Below are positions 1 to 5,908 of a DNA stretch of 14,637 bases, piece after piece. Location of the stretch: contig JBCCEV010000112.1 of the NCBI GenBank assembly GCA_039030125.1, forward strand, positions 1 through 14,637, written 5' to 3'. How positions within the stretch are numbered: position 1 is the stretch's first letter; each line of letters opens with the position of its first letter. The notes beneath the pieces are model-generated. The model was not told the DNA's origin, did no database searches, and worked only from the letters and a program-made list of their open reading frames with translations. Source of the DNA: JBCCEV01 sp039030125 (GTDB lineage: Bacteria; Pseudomonadota; Gammaproteobacteria; Ga0077536). The position numbers were made by a program, and so were the translations under genes.

Positions 1-278
1 CATGCCCTGGTGATCGATGCGAACGCGTTGATGCAATTCCCGACCCCGCTCGATTGCATCAACACAGCCGCGCGCTGACCTCCTAACCAAGCACCCGCCG
101 CGAGGCCGACGCCTTCTTCCTCGCTGGTGAGCGAAACCGCGCGAACCGCGGCGTCAGCGTGCGCCTGATTAATGAGACTTTTATGTCCGGCGTCCGGAAC
201 ATAGCCAATCTGCTGGATATCCAGTGCTTTCAAGCCGCGATAAACGCCATCGCTCCAATCATTTTGCTCTGCTTCCAT
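1..278 (-). CDS. Thiamine-pyrophosphate-dependent decarboxylase subunit (phosphonopyruvate/sulfopyruvate decarboxylase-like), N-terminal part, cut by window edge
   Basis: Reading leftward from an ATG at 276-278, an uninterrupted frame of 92 codons continues off the left edge. The protein resembles the N-terminal TPP-binding (PYR) domain of the alpha subunit of phosphonopyruvate/sulfopyruvate decarboxylases. It has YVPDAGH at residues 26-32, a TSEEEG segment at 51-56 followed by an alanine/glycine-rich helix, and MQSSGVGNCIN at 74-84. The acidic run would supply the glutamate that activates the cofactor, by family analogy. Members decarboxylate a 2-oxo acid to an aldehyde, and many homologues are annotated this way without a proven substrate. 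The start has no strong ribosome binding site, but homology begins soon after it. It is divergent from the EthD/Rieske operon, 88 bp away, so it may belong to the same pathway. A beta subunit, if separate, lies outside the window. Family assignment is fairly sure; substrate is unknown. Confidence 0.8.
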   Translation of the reverse strand, partial: MEAEQNDWSDGVYRGLKALDIQQIGYVPDAGHKSLINQAHADAAVRAVSLTSEEEGVGLAAGAWLGGQRAAVLMQSSGVGNCINAFASITRA

Positions 279-332
279 GCAGTGCAGTATATGGAAAATC
301 CGAATGACGGTGCGAGAACGGGTGTGAGCGTT

Positions 333-338
333 TACTAT
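333..338 (+). promoter_or_regulatory. Possible -10 box for the EthD/Rieske operon
   Basis: TACTAT matches the -10 consensus at five of six positions and lies 28 bp before the EthD start, in the 88-bp gap between two divergent genes. No convincing -35 hexamer stands 16-19 bp upstream, so this is only a weak prediction. Confidence 0.25.
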
Positions 339-366
339 TCATCATCAAGTTGTTGAGAGACCAACG

Positions 367-786
367 ATGTATGTAGTCCACGTGATGTATCCCAACCCTG
401 CGGACGCTACCCAAGAATTTGATATGCGCCACTATCTCGAGGTGCACATGCCCATGGGAATTGGTTACCTACATCGTGAGTTTGGGGTCAGGCCTTGCCG
501 CGTCGAGGTTTGCGGTGGAACTTATGGGGCAGATCGAACGAACGCTTCGGCGGACTACAATTGTTTTGGCAGCGTTTATTTCGAAACCAAACAAGAAGCC
601 GACACTTTCATTGAACTGTTCGAGATGGAACGCCCTCGCGGTGTGCTGGCCGCGGATTGGCCAAAGTACACGCCCGCCGATCCAATTGCAGTATTGGGAG
701 AAATTAAGGTCCTTGATATCGACGAGACGTTGGAGAAAGGCAAAGCGGTAATCGAAATTGCCGAGCGGGAATACGATGCCCGATAA
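367..786 (+). CDS. EthD family protein
   Basis: This 139-residue protein has the dimeric alpha/beta-barrel fold of the EthD family. Visible signs are the opening beta strand (MYVVHVMYP), a conserved FDMRHYLEVHMP segment at residues 18-29 with His27 where family members keep a histidine, and a closing EIKVLDI strand. EthD was first described in the ethyl tert-butyl ether operon of Rhodococcus, where it is needed for a monooxygenase system but has no firmly assigned chemistry. Related proteins act in polyketide and aromatic pathways. The ATG is preceded by GAGAGA at 355-360. The gene is first in an operon with the Rieske oxygenase: the next ATG lies inside its last codons. I infer a helper or intermediate-binding role for that oxygenase; a stand-alone enzyme remains possible. 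At 139 residues it is longer than the minimal EthD domain of about 100. Confidence 0.82.
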   Translation: MYVVHVMYPNPADATQEFDMRHYLEVHMPMGIGYLHREFGVRPCRVEVCGGTYGADRTNASADYNCFGSVYFETKQEADTFIELFEMERPRGVLAADWPKYTPADPIAVLGEIKVLDIDETLEKGKAVIEIAEREYDAR

Positions 787-1873
787 GGCATCTGCAAGCA
801 CGTTGATCCTCAATACTTGGTATGTCGCGGCGCATATCGAGGAGCTTGAGGAAGGGCGAACCATTGGCCGCCGCATCGCGGACCGTCCCATTGTGCTGTG
901 GCGCTCATTTGAGGGCACGGTTCACGCTTTTGACGATATTTGCCCTCACCGCAAAGCGCCGCTATCGATGGGTGAGGTGACAAACAATCTAGGACTCCGC
1001 TGTCCCTATCACGGCTTTACCTTTGCCGGCGATGGACGCTGCAGCAACGTCCCCGGCCAGGACAAAATACCCGAGCAGTGGCGAATCGAGCCCTATCCGA
1101 TCATTGAACGCTTTGGGTGCATTTGGATATGGCTGGGCGACCCCAAGGGATCTCATGATGAGACCAGCATCCCTCAATTCATGGAATTCGGCATCGAACC
1201 TTACAAAGTTCGCGCCGGCATGATCCCCGTCGACGGTGACTACCGATTACTGGTGGATAATCTGCTCGATCCGACGCATGCTGAATTCGTTCATCGTACA
1301 AGTTTCGGCTCAAGCGACTTATCCGCCGCGCAAGGGCCCGACAAAGCAGACGAGCGTCCCACAGAGGAATTCGAGGTGGCTATCGAAGACGATAAGATCT
1401 CGTTTGATTATCGTCTGATCAACTCGCGTGGTGGACCCTGCTTTCGCCAAGCCTACTCGATGCGCGACGGCTTACAAGACGATGAGAATATCGACTACAT
1501 CATGCACGTCGATTGGCAACCGCCGGGTTTGTTTTCCTACTGCATGGATCTCAACGCGGCGCAGGCGCAAGACGACAATCACCTGCGCTTGGTGAACTTA
1601 CACATTCTTACACCGGAGACCGAGCGCACGACGCATTACTTTTATCGTTGCTCGGTATTAAACGATGGCGAGCGCGATGGGATCTTGGATTACTGGCACG
1701 AGATCGATCAAATGGCGTTCAATGAAGACAAAGTCATTGTTGAAGCACAGCAGAAAATTATCGGTGAGGAAGATCTTTTCGCCGATCGAAAATTATGGGC
1801 GCGCGCGAGCGATCAGATGAACGTGATGGGGCGGCGGATCCTCAAACGCATGGAAGAGTCACAAGCGCGCTAG
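776..1873 (+). CDS. Rieske [2Fe-2S] aromatic-ring oxygenase, catalytic subunit, VanA-like
   Basis: The 365-residue product has an N-terminal Rieske domain with Cys56-x-His58 and Cys76-x2-His79, separated by 17 residues (CPH and CPYH motifs). The catalytic domain carries the mononuclear-iron motif: Asp161, Asn162 and Asp165 precede His168 and His173 (DPTHAEFVH). Layout and length match the phthalate/vanillate/dicamba O-demethylase group, which hydroxylates or O-demethylates aromatic substrates with O2 and electrons from a reductase. No ferredoxin or reductase gene is in the window, so the partner is encoded elsewhere. I chose ATG 776, preceded by GAGCGGGA at 763-770. A TTG at 758 would also be in frame but has no better ribosome site. 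The start overlaps the end of the EthD gene by 11 nt, which indicates translational coupling. The stop lies 3 nt from the stop of the convergent flavin monooxygenase. Class is sure; substrate is not readable. Confidence 0.93.
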   Translation: MPDKASASTLILNTWYVAAHIEELEEGRTIGRRIADRPIVLWRSFEGTVHAFDDICPHRKAPLSMGEVTNNLGLRCPYHGFTFAGDGRCSNVPGQDKIPEQWRIEPYPIIERFGCIWIWLGDPKGSHDETSIPQFMEFGIEPYKVRAGMIPVDGDYRLLVDNLLDPTHAEFVHRTSFGSSDLSAAQGPDKADERPTEEFEVAIEDDKISFDYRLINSRGGPCFRQAYSMRDGLQDDENIDYIMHVDWQPPGLFSYCMDLNAAQAQDDNHLRLVNLHILTPETERTTHYFYRCSVLNDGERDGILDYWHEIDQMAFNEDKVIVEAQQKIIGEEDLFADRKLWARASDQMNVMGRRILKRMEESQAR

Positions 1874-1876
1874 TAC

Positions 1877-3247
1877 CTACCAAGGCGTTCTCGACATGGC
1901 CGCCGGATGGGGTGCTTGGATGCGTGGCCCTTTGTCTGGAAAGAGCTTTTCGCGCAGGGGCCCTTCGCGATAGTCTGATTGCATCCGCCCCCGTTTCACC
2001 AAGATTGGCCGAACCTCGTCAATGAAGTCCTCAAACGATCGGGGCATCACCGAGAAGGACATATTGAAACCATCGGCGCCCGCGTCGATCCATTCCTCCA
2101 ACTCATCGGCTATTTGTTCCGGGGTCCCGACCAGAACCGGCCCGGGTCCTCCGATGGCGACGTAGCGCACGATGTCATCAACGGTCCATTCCCGATCGGG
2201 ATCGGAGGTGGTGAAGTTCTGCAGGAACGTCCGGATCGCGTTGGTCTTGATATATTCGACCGGCTCGTCTGGTTCGAGACCCGTTAGATCCACACCGCTC
2301 CAGCCGCCAATAAGTGTGAGCGCGCCATCGAAACTGACCTGATCGAGATATTCCTTGTAGCGTTTCTGGGCCTCTTCTTCGGTACCACCAAGAACCATCT
2401 TGATGTAAGCGAAACCGATAATATCTTCCGCCTTGCGGCCGATCTTTTCTGCTTTCGCGCGGATCGTTTTCATATGATTGCCAACGATTTCGGGTCTGGG
2501 GCCAACGATAAAAATGCACTCGCCATGGGCAGCGGCGAAGTCTGTACCACGCTCGGAAGTGCCCGCTTGAAACAGCACGGGAGTGCGCTGCGCGGACGGT
2601 TCGCTCAAATGATGTCCACGCATGCGAAAGTGTTCACCTTCGTGTTCGATTTTTCGGATCTTGGCGGGATCGGCATAGATTCCGCGCGCGGCATCATTGA
2701 CCACCGCGTCGTCCGCCCAACTGTCCTCCCATAAACGGTAACAAATGCCGCAGTACTCGTCGGCCATCTCGTAGCGCACGTCATGCTCGGGGAGACCGTC
2801 GAGACCCAGACCATGTCCAGTACTTTCGAGATAGGAGGTCACAATGTTCCAAGCCGCGCGACCATCGGTAAGGTGATCCAAGGTCGACATATAACGCGCA
2901 AACGTATAGGGATGCACCTGTAGGATCGAACTGGTAAAGCCGAAGCCAATGTTGTCGGTGACCGTTGCCATCGCAGGAACCAATAACATCGGGTCGTTTA
3001 CCGGTGCCTGAATGGCGTTGGCAAACGACGGATCGGGTGTGCCGCTATAAACATCGTAGGTACCCAACACGTCGGCTAAGAACATACCGTCGAACTTGCC
3101 GCGCTCCAACAGTTTCGCCAGGTTCAACCAATGATCGAGGTTCTTGTAGTCGGTCATATGGTCGTCATCGCGAGTCCATAAACCGGGTGATTGGTGCACG
3201 ATGCAATTCATCGTGAACGCGTTAAAGTACATGCGCCGGCGTGCCAT
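1877..3247 (-). CDS. FMNH2-dependent monooxygenase of the LLM class, NtaA/SnaA/DmoA-like
   Basis: This 456-residue protein belongs to the luciferase-like group of nitrilotriacetate, pristinamycin IIA and dimethyl-sulfide monooxygenases, which use reduced FMN and O2 to cleave C-N or C-S bonds or to oxidise small organics. Landmarks are the ERGKFDGMFLADVLG segment (48-62), the TSSILQVHPYTFARYMSTLDHLTDGRAAWN stretch (105-134, abridged by position), SYLEST with a downstream GHGLG (138-148), QAGTSERG (227-234) and a C-terminal LREKLFP near the end typical of NtaA-like proteins. The ATG at 3247 follows a strong GAGGGGGAA site on the minus strand (3255-3263). A longer in-frame reading to 3319 exists but adds residues with no family match. 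Such enzymes need a flavin reductase partner (NtaB or DmoB type), which is absent here. The gene is convergent with the Rieske gene and divergent from SRPBCC. Substrate is unknown. Confidence 0.92.
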   Translation of the reverse strand: MARRRMYFNAFTMNCIVHQSPGLWTRDDDHMTDYKNLDHWLNLAKLLERGKFDGMFLADVLGTYDVYSGTPDPSFANAIQAPVNDPMLLVPAMATVTDNIGFGFTSSILQVHPYTFARYMSTLDHLTDGRAAWNIVTSYLESTGHGLGLDGLPEHDVRYEMADEYCGICYRLWEDSWADDAVVNDAARGIYADPAKIRKIEHEGEHFRMRGHHLSEPSAQRTPVLFQAGTSERGTDFAAAHGECIFIVGPRPEIVGNHMKTIRAKAEKIGRKAEDIIGFAYIKMVLGGTEEEAQKRYKEYLDQVSFDGALTLIGGWSGVDLTGLEPDEPVEYIKTNAIRTFLQNFTTSDPDREWTVDDIVRYVAIGGPGPVLVGTPEQIADELEEWIDAGADGFNMSFSVMPRSFEDFIDEVRPILVKRGRMQSDYREGPLREKLFPDKGPRIQAPHPAAMSRTPW

Positions 3248-3253
3248 GGTGCC

Positions 3254-3263
3254 GTTCCCCCTC
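3254..3263 (-). promoter_or_regulatory. Strong Shine-Dalgarno that fixes the monooxygenase start
   Basis: On the minus strand GAGGGGGAAC lies 6 nt before ATG 3247. It supports this start over the in-frame upstream alternative and suggests efficient translation. Confidence 0.7.
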
Positions 3264-3357
3264 AGGTCGCATTGCGTAATGGCGAGGCAGGTAGGGTACG
3301 ACCTAATGTGATTTGGCACTACTATTTTTGATAACCGTTTTGAGATAAGGAAAGAAC

Positions 3358-3822
3358 ATGGCGATTGCTAAGCTTGAACGTACTCTTAACGTATCACGCG
3401 ATTATTGTTGGGCCTGGTTAGCGGATTTCGGCGCGCTTTCGAGTCTGCATCCACCGGGGAACCTCACAGAGTTCAGTTGCGAAGGCAGTACGCCAGGAGA
3501 TCGCCGGTTCGCGCGGTTTAATCCGGAGCTGGGAGTAGAAGAACAGATCATCGAGCGCCTGGAAGTCGTCAACGCGCCGCACGTAATCGCCTATTCGATT
3601 GTGGAGAACGATCCCTTACCCATGAAAGACTATGTCGCGGTGATCACCTTCAATGAGAAGTCTAGCGATAGCACCGAGATCATTTGGGAGGGGCATTACA
3701 CCGAGGCCGGGCTTGGCGAGACTGAAATGAGCGCGATGCTTTGCAATTTCTATTCATTATTTTTGGACGGCATTGCTAAAGCCCATGAGTTGGGCCGCGC
3801 GCCTGGGGAAACGCCCTATTAG
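3358..3822 (+). CDS. SRPBCC-fold (polyketide cyclase/START-like) protein
   Basis: The 154-residue protein has the pattern of the SRPBCC superfamily. It opens with a beta strand carrying charged residues (AKLERTLNVS), then helical DYCWAWLADFGALSSLHP at about 16-33, alternating strands through the middle, and a long C-terminal helix ending in LFLDGIAKAHELGR. The fold makes a deep hydrophobic pocket for lipids, polyketides or aromatic ligands. Members act as cyclases, dehydratases, carriers or ligand sensors, and no catalytic residue can be assigned here. Translation starts at the ATG after AAGGAAAG (3347-3354). The gene is divergent from the NtaA-like monooxygenase across 110 bp, which suggests a related role such as binding or rearranging a pathway intermediate. 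That is inference. Its stop lies 3 nt from the stop of the convergent acyltransferase gene. Confidence 0.8.
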   Translation: MAIAKLERTLNVSRDYCWAWLADFGALSSLHPPGNLTEFSCEGSTPGDRRFARFNPELGVEEQIIERLEVVNAPHVIAYSIVENDPLPMKDYVAVITFNEKSSDSTEIIWEGHYTEAGLGETEMSAMLCNFYSLFLDGIAKAHELGRAPGETPY

Positions 3823-3825
3823 CGA

Positions 3826-4389
3826 TTAAATGGCAGTCGCTGCCAGACTCTGCACGTTCGCGAGGGTCCTATCGGGATCGCCGACATCGGTGATCAGGGG
3901 CTCGAACTTAACGATCTTTTTGCTTGCATGGATAATCGCCGGTAGGACCGGCACGTTGGCCGACTGTGCGATTAAAGCGAAGCCTTTTTTCCATTGTGTA
4001 ACTTTTCCGCGTGTGCCTTCCGGGGTGATCCCGAGGATTAATTGTTCGCAATTGTTGAACCGAGCAGTTAGCTGCTCAACTAACCCCCGCGCCGCGCCCC
4101 GATCCACTGGGATCCCCCCAAAGTGGCTCATGATCATCCCGAGCGGAAACCGAAAAAGCGATTGTTTCGCGAGGTAAGACGAGCGTAATCCCAACCCCCA
4201 GATCACCATCACGGTCAGTACGAAATCGAAATTCGAGGTGTGCGGTGCAACGGCGATGATGAATTTCGGCTCGTTGGGAAATTCACCTTCAATGCGCCAG
4301 CCGCACAGGTGCATGCCAGTGCGCCCGACAAAGCGGGTGATCAGGTTGCCGCTTTGCGGCACCGCGTTGCCCAGTGGATGCCAGGACAT
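3826..4389 (-). CDS. 1-acyl-sn-glycerol-3-phosphate acyltransferase-like (PlsC superfamily)
   Basis: This 187-residue protein carries the acyltransferase signatures of the PlsC superfamily. These are His50-x4-Asp55 in APHTSNFD (the catalytic HX4D motif), a central GGIPVDR (91-97) and PEGTR (123-127), which binds the phosphate of the acceptor. Family members move a fatty-acyl group from acyl-CoA or acyl-ACP to lysophosphatidic acid or related acceptors at the inner membrane. It is shorter than classical PlsC (about 240 residues) and fits a compact subgroup often labelled only as acyltransferase; the true acceptor is unknown. I start at ATG 4389 because homology begins soon after it. A TTG at 4452 would add 21 residues without family resemblance. 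The ribosome site before ATG 4389 is weak. The gene ends 3 nt from the SRPBCC stop and shares no obvious pathway with its neighbours. Confidence 0.87.
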   Translation of the reverse strand: MSWHPLGNAVPQSGNLITRFVGRTGMHLCGWRIEGEFPNEPKFIIAVAPHTSNFDFVLTVMVIWGLGLRSSYLAKQSLFRFPLGMIMSHFGGIPVDRGAARGLVEQLTARFNNCEQLILGITPEGTRGKVTQWKKGFALIAQSANVPVLPAIIHASKKIVKFEPLITDVGDPDRTLANVQSLAATAI

Positions 4390-4541
4390 GTTTATTCTTG
4401 GTGTTGATGGGAGCGGTAATTCTAAGGCTACAAGCCACGATTTGCTGCGCAAAGCGGTTTGTCAGTCAGAACAGTGATTCGCACAGTCGAAAAGCATGCG
4501 TCGTGGTCTACCGATGTTGACTCACCACCCCATGACTGCGC

Positions 4542-4552
4542 GACGTTAGAAT
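4542..4552 (+). promoter_or_regulatory. Possible -10 region (GACGTTAGAAT) for the nitronate monooxygenase gene
   Basis: TAGAAT at 4547-4552 matches the -10 consensus at five of six positions and lies 64 bp before the gene start. TTGACT at 4517-4522 would be a good -35, but the 24-bp spacer is too long for a standard sigma-70 promoter. The longer box GACGTTAGAAT nearly repeats at 12880-12890. Confidence 0.3.
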
Positions 4553-4616
4553 GCCCACGGTCAGGCAGGAATACCCCTGAACACCGGCTCGGTGCGTTTC
4601 GCTTTTAGGAGTTCAT

Positions 4617-5756
4617 ATGCAATCTGCGTTGTGCGAGAAGTTTGGTATCGATTTCCCATTGTTCGCATTTAGCCATTGCCGTGACGTCGTTGTGGAAGTC
4701 TCGAAAGCGGGCGGTTTTGGCGTACTGGGGGCGGTGGCGCACAGTGCAGAAACACTGGAGATCGAACTTAACTGGATCGACGATCACATTGGCGGCAAGC
4801 CCTACGGCGTGGATCTGTTGATCCCTAACAAAATGGCAAACAAAGAAGGTGAGCTCAGCATCGAAGCTTTAGAAGCACAGGTGCCGGCGGAACATCGTGC
4901 CTACATTGAACGCTTGTTGGTTCAGCACGACATTGATGTCGCTGATCTTTGGGACGGCAAATATGGCGACATCGACTACATCAGCAATATGCGCGAATCT
5001 GGTGCCAACGATTTATTGGACATCGCCTTCAGTCATCCGATTGCGTTGTTCGTCAACGCGCTCGGTGTGCCGCCGCAAAGCGTCATCGCGCGGTGTCGCG
5101 ACAACAATATCGCCATCGGCGCATTAACGGGGGCCCGCGAACACGCGATTAAACATGCCGAGGCGGGTGTTGAAATCTTGGTCGTTTCGGGGACAGAAGC
5201 AGGTGGACACTGCGGCGAAATTTCCACAATGGTGGTGGTACCGGACGTACTCGATGCCATCAAGGAATATGGAAATATACACGTGCTGGCGGCCGGTGGA
5301 ATTGCGACGGGTAAGCAAATGGCAGCTTGCATGGCCATGGGCGCGGCTGGCGCTTGGTGCGGCTCCGTTTGGTTAACAACCGCCGAGGCTGAAACCACGC
5401 CGAGCGTGAAAGCAAAAATGTTAGCAGCGGGGCCGCGCGACACCGTGCGCTCAAAGAGCCGCACGGGTAAACCGACCCGCCAGCTCAAATCACCTTGGAC
5501 CGAGGCTTGGACAGCCGAGGACGCGCCCGAGCCGCTACCAATGCCTTTACAGGGGCTAATTTCAAGGCCGGCGCTGGATAAGGTCGATCGCCTTGCCGCG
5601 CACGGGCACGAGGGCGCGAAAGAGATAGCGACCTATTACGTCGGCCAAGCGGTGGGATTGATGAATACAGCGCGCTCGGCGCGCTCGGTGGTTTACGACT
5701 TCATGGAGGACTATACCGACGCCGTCGAGCGCCTATCCGGCACTTTGGACGACTAA
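4617..5756 (+). CDS. Nitronate monooxygenase-like FMN enzyme (2-nitropropane dioxygenase family)
   Basis: The 379-residue protein is a TIM-barrel flavoenzyme of the nitronate monooxygenase family. It opens with the usual substrate-side strand, then KAGGFGVLGA (about 30-39). The SGTEAGGHCGE segment contains His198 at the position of the catalytic histidine. The FMN phosphate site follows, with AAGGIATGKQ and MGAAGAWCGSVWL. Proven members oxidise alkyl nitronates to carbonyl compounds and nitrite; others are enoyl reductases or have unknown activity, so the exact reaction is uncertain. The start ATG is preceded by AGGAG at 4607-4611. The C-terminal 100 residues form an extended helical tail ending in DYTDAVERLSG. 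The gene stands alone: 227 bp separate it from the divergent acyltransferase and 152 bp from acnB, with structured leader DNA between. It may act on toxic nitronates or as a general flavin oxidoreductase. Confidence 0.85.
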   Translation: MQSALCEKFGIDFPLFAFSHCRDVVVEVSKAGGFGVLGAVAHSAETLEIELNWIDDHIGGKPYGVDLLIPNKMANKEGELSIEALEAQVPAEHRAYIERLLVQHDIDVADLWDGKYGDIDYISNMRESGANDLLDIAFSHPIALFVNALGVPPQSVIARCRDNNIAIGALTGAREHAIKHAEAGVEILVVSGTEAGGHCGEISTMVVVPDVLDAIKEYGNIHVLAAGGIATGKQMAACMAMGAAGAWCGSVWLTTAEAETTPSVKAKMLAAGPRDTVRSKSRTGKPTRQLKSPWTEAWTAEDAPEPLPMPLQGLISRPALDKVDRLAAHGHEGAKEIATYYVGQAVGLMNTARSARSVVYDFMEDYTDAVERLSGTLDD

Positions 5757-5802
5757 AACACCGCCTAAGCCCTTAATTTATCTAAGTTCGAGGCCGATAA
5801 GG

Positions 5803-5808
5803 TATATT
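5803..5808 (+). promoter_or_regulatory. Possible -10 box of the acnB promoter
   Basis: TATATT matches TATAAT at five of six positions. A transcript starting 6-8 nt downstream would begin just before the first stem-loop at 5820. No good -35 hexamer is seen at normal spacing (TTATCT at 5778-5783 is the nearest), so activation by a regulator is possible. Confidence 0.35.
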
Positions 5809-5819
5809 ACCCGGTTGCG

Positions 5820-5847
5820 GCTGGAATACGATCCGCGATATTCCAGC
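5820..5847 (+). repeat. Perfect 9-bp inverted repeat in the acnB leader (stem-loop 1 or operator)
   Basis: GCTGGAATA at 5820-5828 is the exact reverse complement of TATTCCAGC at 5839-5847, with a 10-nt spacer. It lies between the nitronate monooxygenase stop and acnB and is directly followed by a second hairpin. No T-run follows, so it is not a standard intrinsic terminator. It could be a dimeric operator or an mRNA leader structure. Confidence 0.75.
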
Positions 5848-5872
5848 GGCCTGCCATGCGTTTCGGCGGGCC
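5848..5872 (+). repeat. Second stem-loop in the acnB leader
   Basis: GGCCTGCC at 5848-5855 pairs with GGCGGGCC at 5865-5872, giving eight base pairs with one G-U wobble around a 9-nt loop. It starts at the base after stem-loop 1 and ends 36 nt before the acnB start. As RNA the two hairpins would stack in tandem. No poly-U tract follows. Confidence 0.65.
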
Positions 5873-5908
5873 AATACTATCCATCTCAAACGATTCGTCG
5901 GTACGACC

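Noticed and set aside
1..78. Open frame on the plus strand ending in TGA at 76-78, as the tail of a rightward gene
   Set aside because: The opposite strand encodes clear decarboxylase motifs over the same bases; the plus-strand reading resembles nothing.
758..775. Earlier TTG start for the Rieske gene
   Set aside because: ATG 776 has a good Shine-Dalgarno at 763-770 and gives a usual N-terminus.
469..918. 149-codon open frame on the minus strand
   Set aside because: It is antisense to the EthD and Rieske genes, which have full family motifs; its translation has none.
3248..3319. N-terminal extension of the NtaA-like monooxygenase
   Set aside because: A very strong Shine-Dalgarno precedes ATG 3247, and the extra residues fall in the divergent promoter region.
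4517..4552. TTGACT and TAGAAT as a complete sigma-70 promoter
   Set aside because: The 24-bp spacer is too long; only the -10-like part is retained, with low confidence.
5033..5488. 151-codon open frame antisense to the nitronate monooxygenase gene
   Set aside because: It mirrors the codon pattern of the sense gene and shows no family motif or ribosome site.
5672..5689. Short tandem repeat GCGCGCTCG in the nitronate monooxygenase gene
   Set aside because: It simply encodes ARSARS in frame; two copies only, no sign of a functional repeat.
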